A DNA stretch of 64,000 nt from Solenopsis invicta (lineage: Eukaryota; Arthropoda; Insecta; Hymenoptera; Formicidae), in NCBI RefSeq assembly GCF_016802725.1, contig NC_052671.1, positions 8,351,501 to 8,415,500 of the forward strand. Direction: 5' to 3'. Shown here one piece after another: positions 62,761 through 64,000 of this stretch. Every line of letters starts with the position of its first letter. Within the stretch, counting starts at the first letter, position 1. Below the pieces are notes generated by a model. It did no database searches, was not told the DNA's origin, and saw only the letters and a program-made list of their open reading frames with translations. The translations under genes and the position numbers were made by a program.

Positions 62761-63583
62761 GCGTGACACACGTTATCGCCATCGGTGAATTTGTAAGGAG
62801 GAAAACGACCTCTTATCACGTATAATTGTCCGTTGTTTATGTTGTATTCGTAAGGACAGGCGAGTGTGTGTTGCCCGACTCACAAAGATGCGGTGGAGAC
62901 AAGAATGCGGAGAGCAAAGAAACTTCCAAGCGCGCTATCAAAAGGTTACGGGGTCAACGAGAGTCAAAAAATCAACGGATGTACATTTCTTTTAATTCTA
63001 TACTCCTATATTATTGATATTGCATATAAATTTCTCTCCGTTACGTTGCCGTTATATTAAAAATTGCAATCAAAAAAATTGATTAAATCGATAAGTTTTT
63101 TTTTTACGTCGAAAATTATTCTACGCTGAATTAGGACTGATTTATATTGTAAATATTTTCTCAAATAATTTTATTATCTTTCAATTTTTGTACATAACGT
63201 CAAGATAATAAGCTTTCTAATATTAAAACTCGTTCAGATTTCTTTTTAATCTCTACGTTGAGGGAAAAAGTTAACTTTATTAAATATTTTAACTCGATTA
63301 AAATTTTTTAAATTCAACTATTTATGCATTTAACTTAAATACATAAAATATTTGAACTTTAGTTTAAGCATTTATAAATTTTACTTAACTACACAGTTAG
63401 AAAATATGCGATCTATATGTTAAATTTAACACATATCGCATGTTCCAAATGATCCACTCAAATTTGTGTGATAAACACAAGATAAATATGTTACAATGTA
63501 ACATATTATGTAAAAAATCAACATAAAAAATGTAGCACTTAGACACAATTTGGAAATCAAGTGTGGAAACATATTTCTTTACC
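62761..63583. other. AT-rich non-coding with small palindromes
   Basis: It includes two perfect or near-perfect palindromes: TATGTTAAATTTAACACATA at about 63417-63436 and ATATGTTACA/TGTAACATAT at 63486-63506. No gene. Confidence 0.5.
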
Positions 63584-63802
63584 CTGAGAAAGAAAATTTG
63601 TTGAGGAACTAAATTATTTAGTCGGATACATGTAATTAAATATTAAGTTGGTTTAATTAAGTCTTGATTAAAAAATTTCAATGGTAGACGTGAACAAACT
63701 ATATCTTTTTTAGCGCAATTAAATAACTGTTGAATCAACCCAATTGATTAGTTGGTCATATCGGATTAAATATTTTAATTCTTTAATAAATTTTTTTCTC
63801 AG
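63584..63802. mobile_element. MITE family M2, copy 2
   Basis: The termini are inverted: CTGAGAAAGAAAATTTGTTG against CAATAAATTTTTTTCTCAG-type sequence at the right (ending TTTTTTTCTCAG at 63802), and AACTAAATTATTTAGTC against GGATTAAATATTTTAATT. The interior is collinear with 25171-25414 (TTAAATATTAAGTTGG, ATTTCAATGGTAGACGTGAA, GTTGAATCAACCCAA). The ends are better preserved than in copy 1. Confidence 0.8.
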
Positions 63803-64000
63803 AGTAGTAAAATTAACATTTATCATATGTTGACATGCACATTTTATTAATTTATTATCTTGTATTTTATATTTTCAAACTATATTATTTTCATTCATTT
63901 GCTCACAAATTGTTGTCTTAATGTAAAAAATGTTAAATATAAATTAAACGCAAAATGTCCAAATAACAATCATATTATGTTAAATTAAGGCTCGAGTATA
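63803..64000. other. AT-rich window edge
   Basis: No supportable feature. Confidence 0.5.

Overview
The window looks like a mostly non-coding piece of an insect nuclear genome, most likely a hymenopteran and plausibly an ant. The reasons are: CpG dinucleotides are not depleted (many CGCG and GCGACG strings), GC-rich patches lie in an AT-rich background, long (CA)n, (GA)n and triplet microsatellites are frequent, and short non-autonomous DNA transposons (MITEs) with TTAA or A/T-rich ends are common. The organism call is inference. There are no operons, no rRNA, no CRISPR array and no tRNA that I could find.

Only one protein-coding exon is well supported. On the minus strand at 915-1201, an ATG opens a signal peptide followed by a basic and then acidic, Tyr-rich segment that ends at a strong splice donor. 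It reads as the first coding exon of a small secreted protein or prohormone. The rest of that gene lies beyond the left edge of the window. About 62 kb to its right carries no exon I can defend, so it is upstream intergenic DNA, a long 5' intron, or intron of a gene with exons outside the window.

The non-coding part has visible structure. (1) Dispersed repeats: a ~410-580 bp family in three copies (8849-9425 +, 26717-27125 -, 59583-60008 +, the last inside a pair of ~240-bp direct repeats); a ~220-245 bp terminal-inverted-repeat MITE in two copies (25171-25414, 63584-63802); a TTAA-flanked piggyBac-like MITE with clear terminal inverted repeats (6398-6969); a second TTAA-starting family (28860-29340, 33197-33400); and two 3' ends of a non-LTR retrotransposon on the minus strand (16348-16426, 18993-19286). 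(2) Long inverted repeats: 29459-29674 (about 100-bp arms), 8656-8833, 23136-23284, 51727-51821, 2950-3000. (3) Old, diverged local tandem duplications of ~115-335 bp at 3555-4196, 34692-35235, 42003-42172, 49982-50362 and 53548-53920. (4) Microsatellites throughout.

The right end (about 60.4-62.8 kb) is a GC- and CpG-rich block with CAG, GAC, GGT and CCCG tracts. It resembles the promoter/5' UTR region of an insect gene, but no start codon or splice pair in it is convincing. Six perfect TGACGTCA (CRE-type) palindromes are scattered through the window, against roughly one expected from base composition. I found no clear multi-gene biological system here; the long hairpins, the repeat families and the secreted-protein exon are the items most worth following up.
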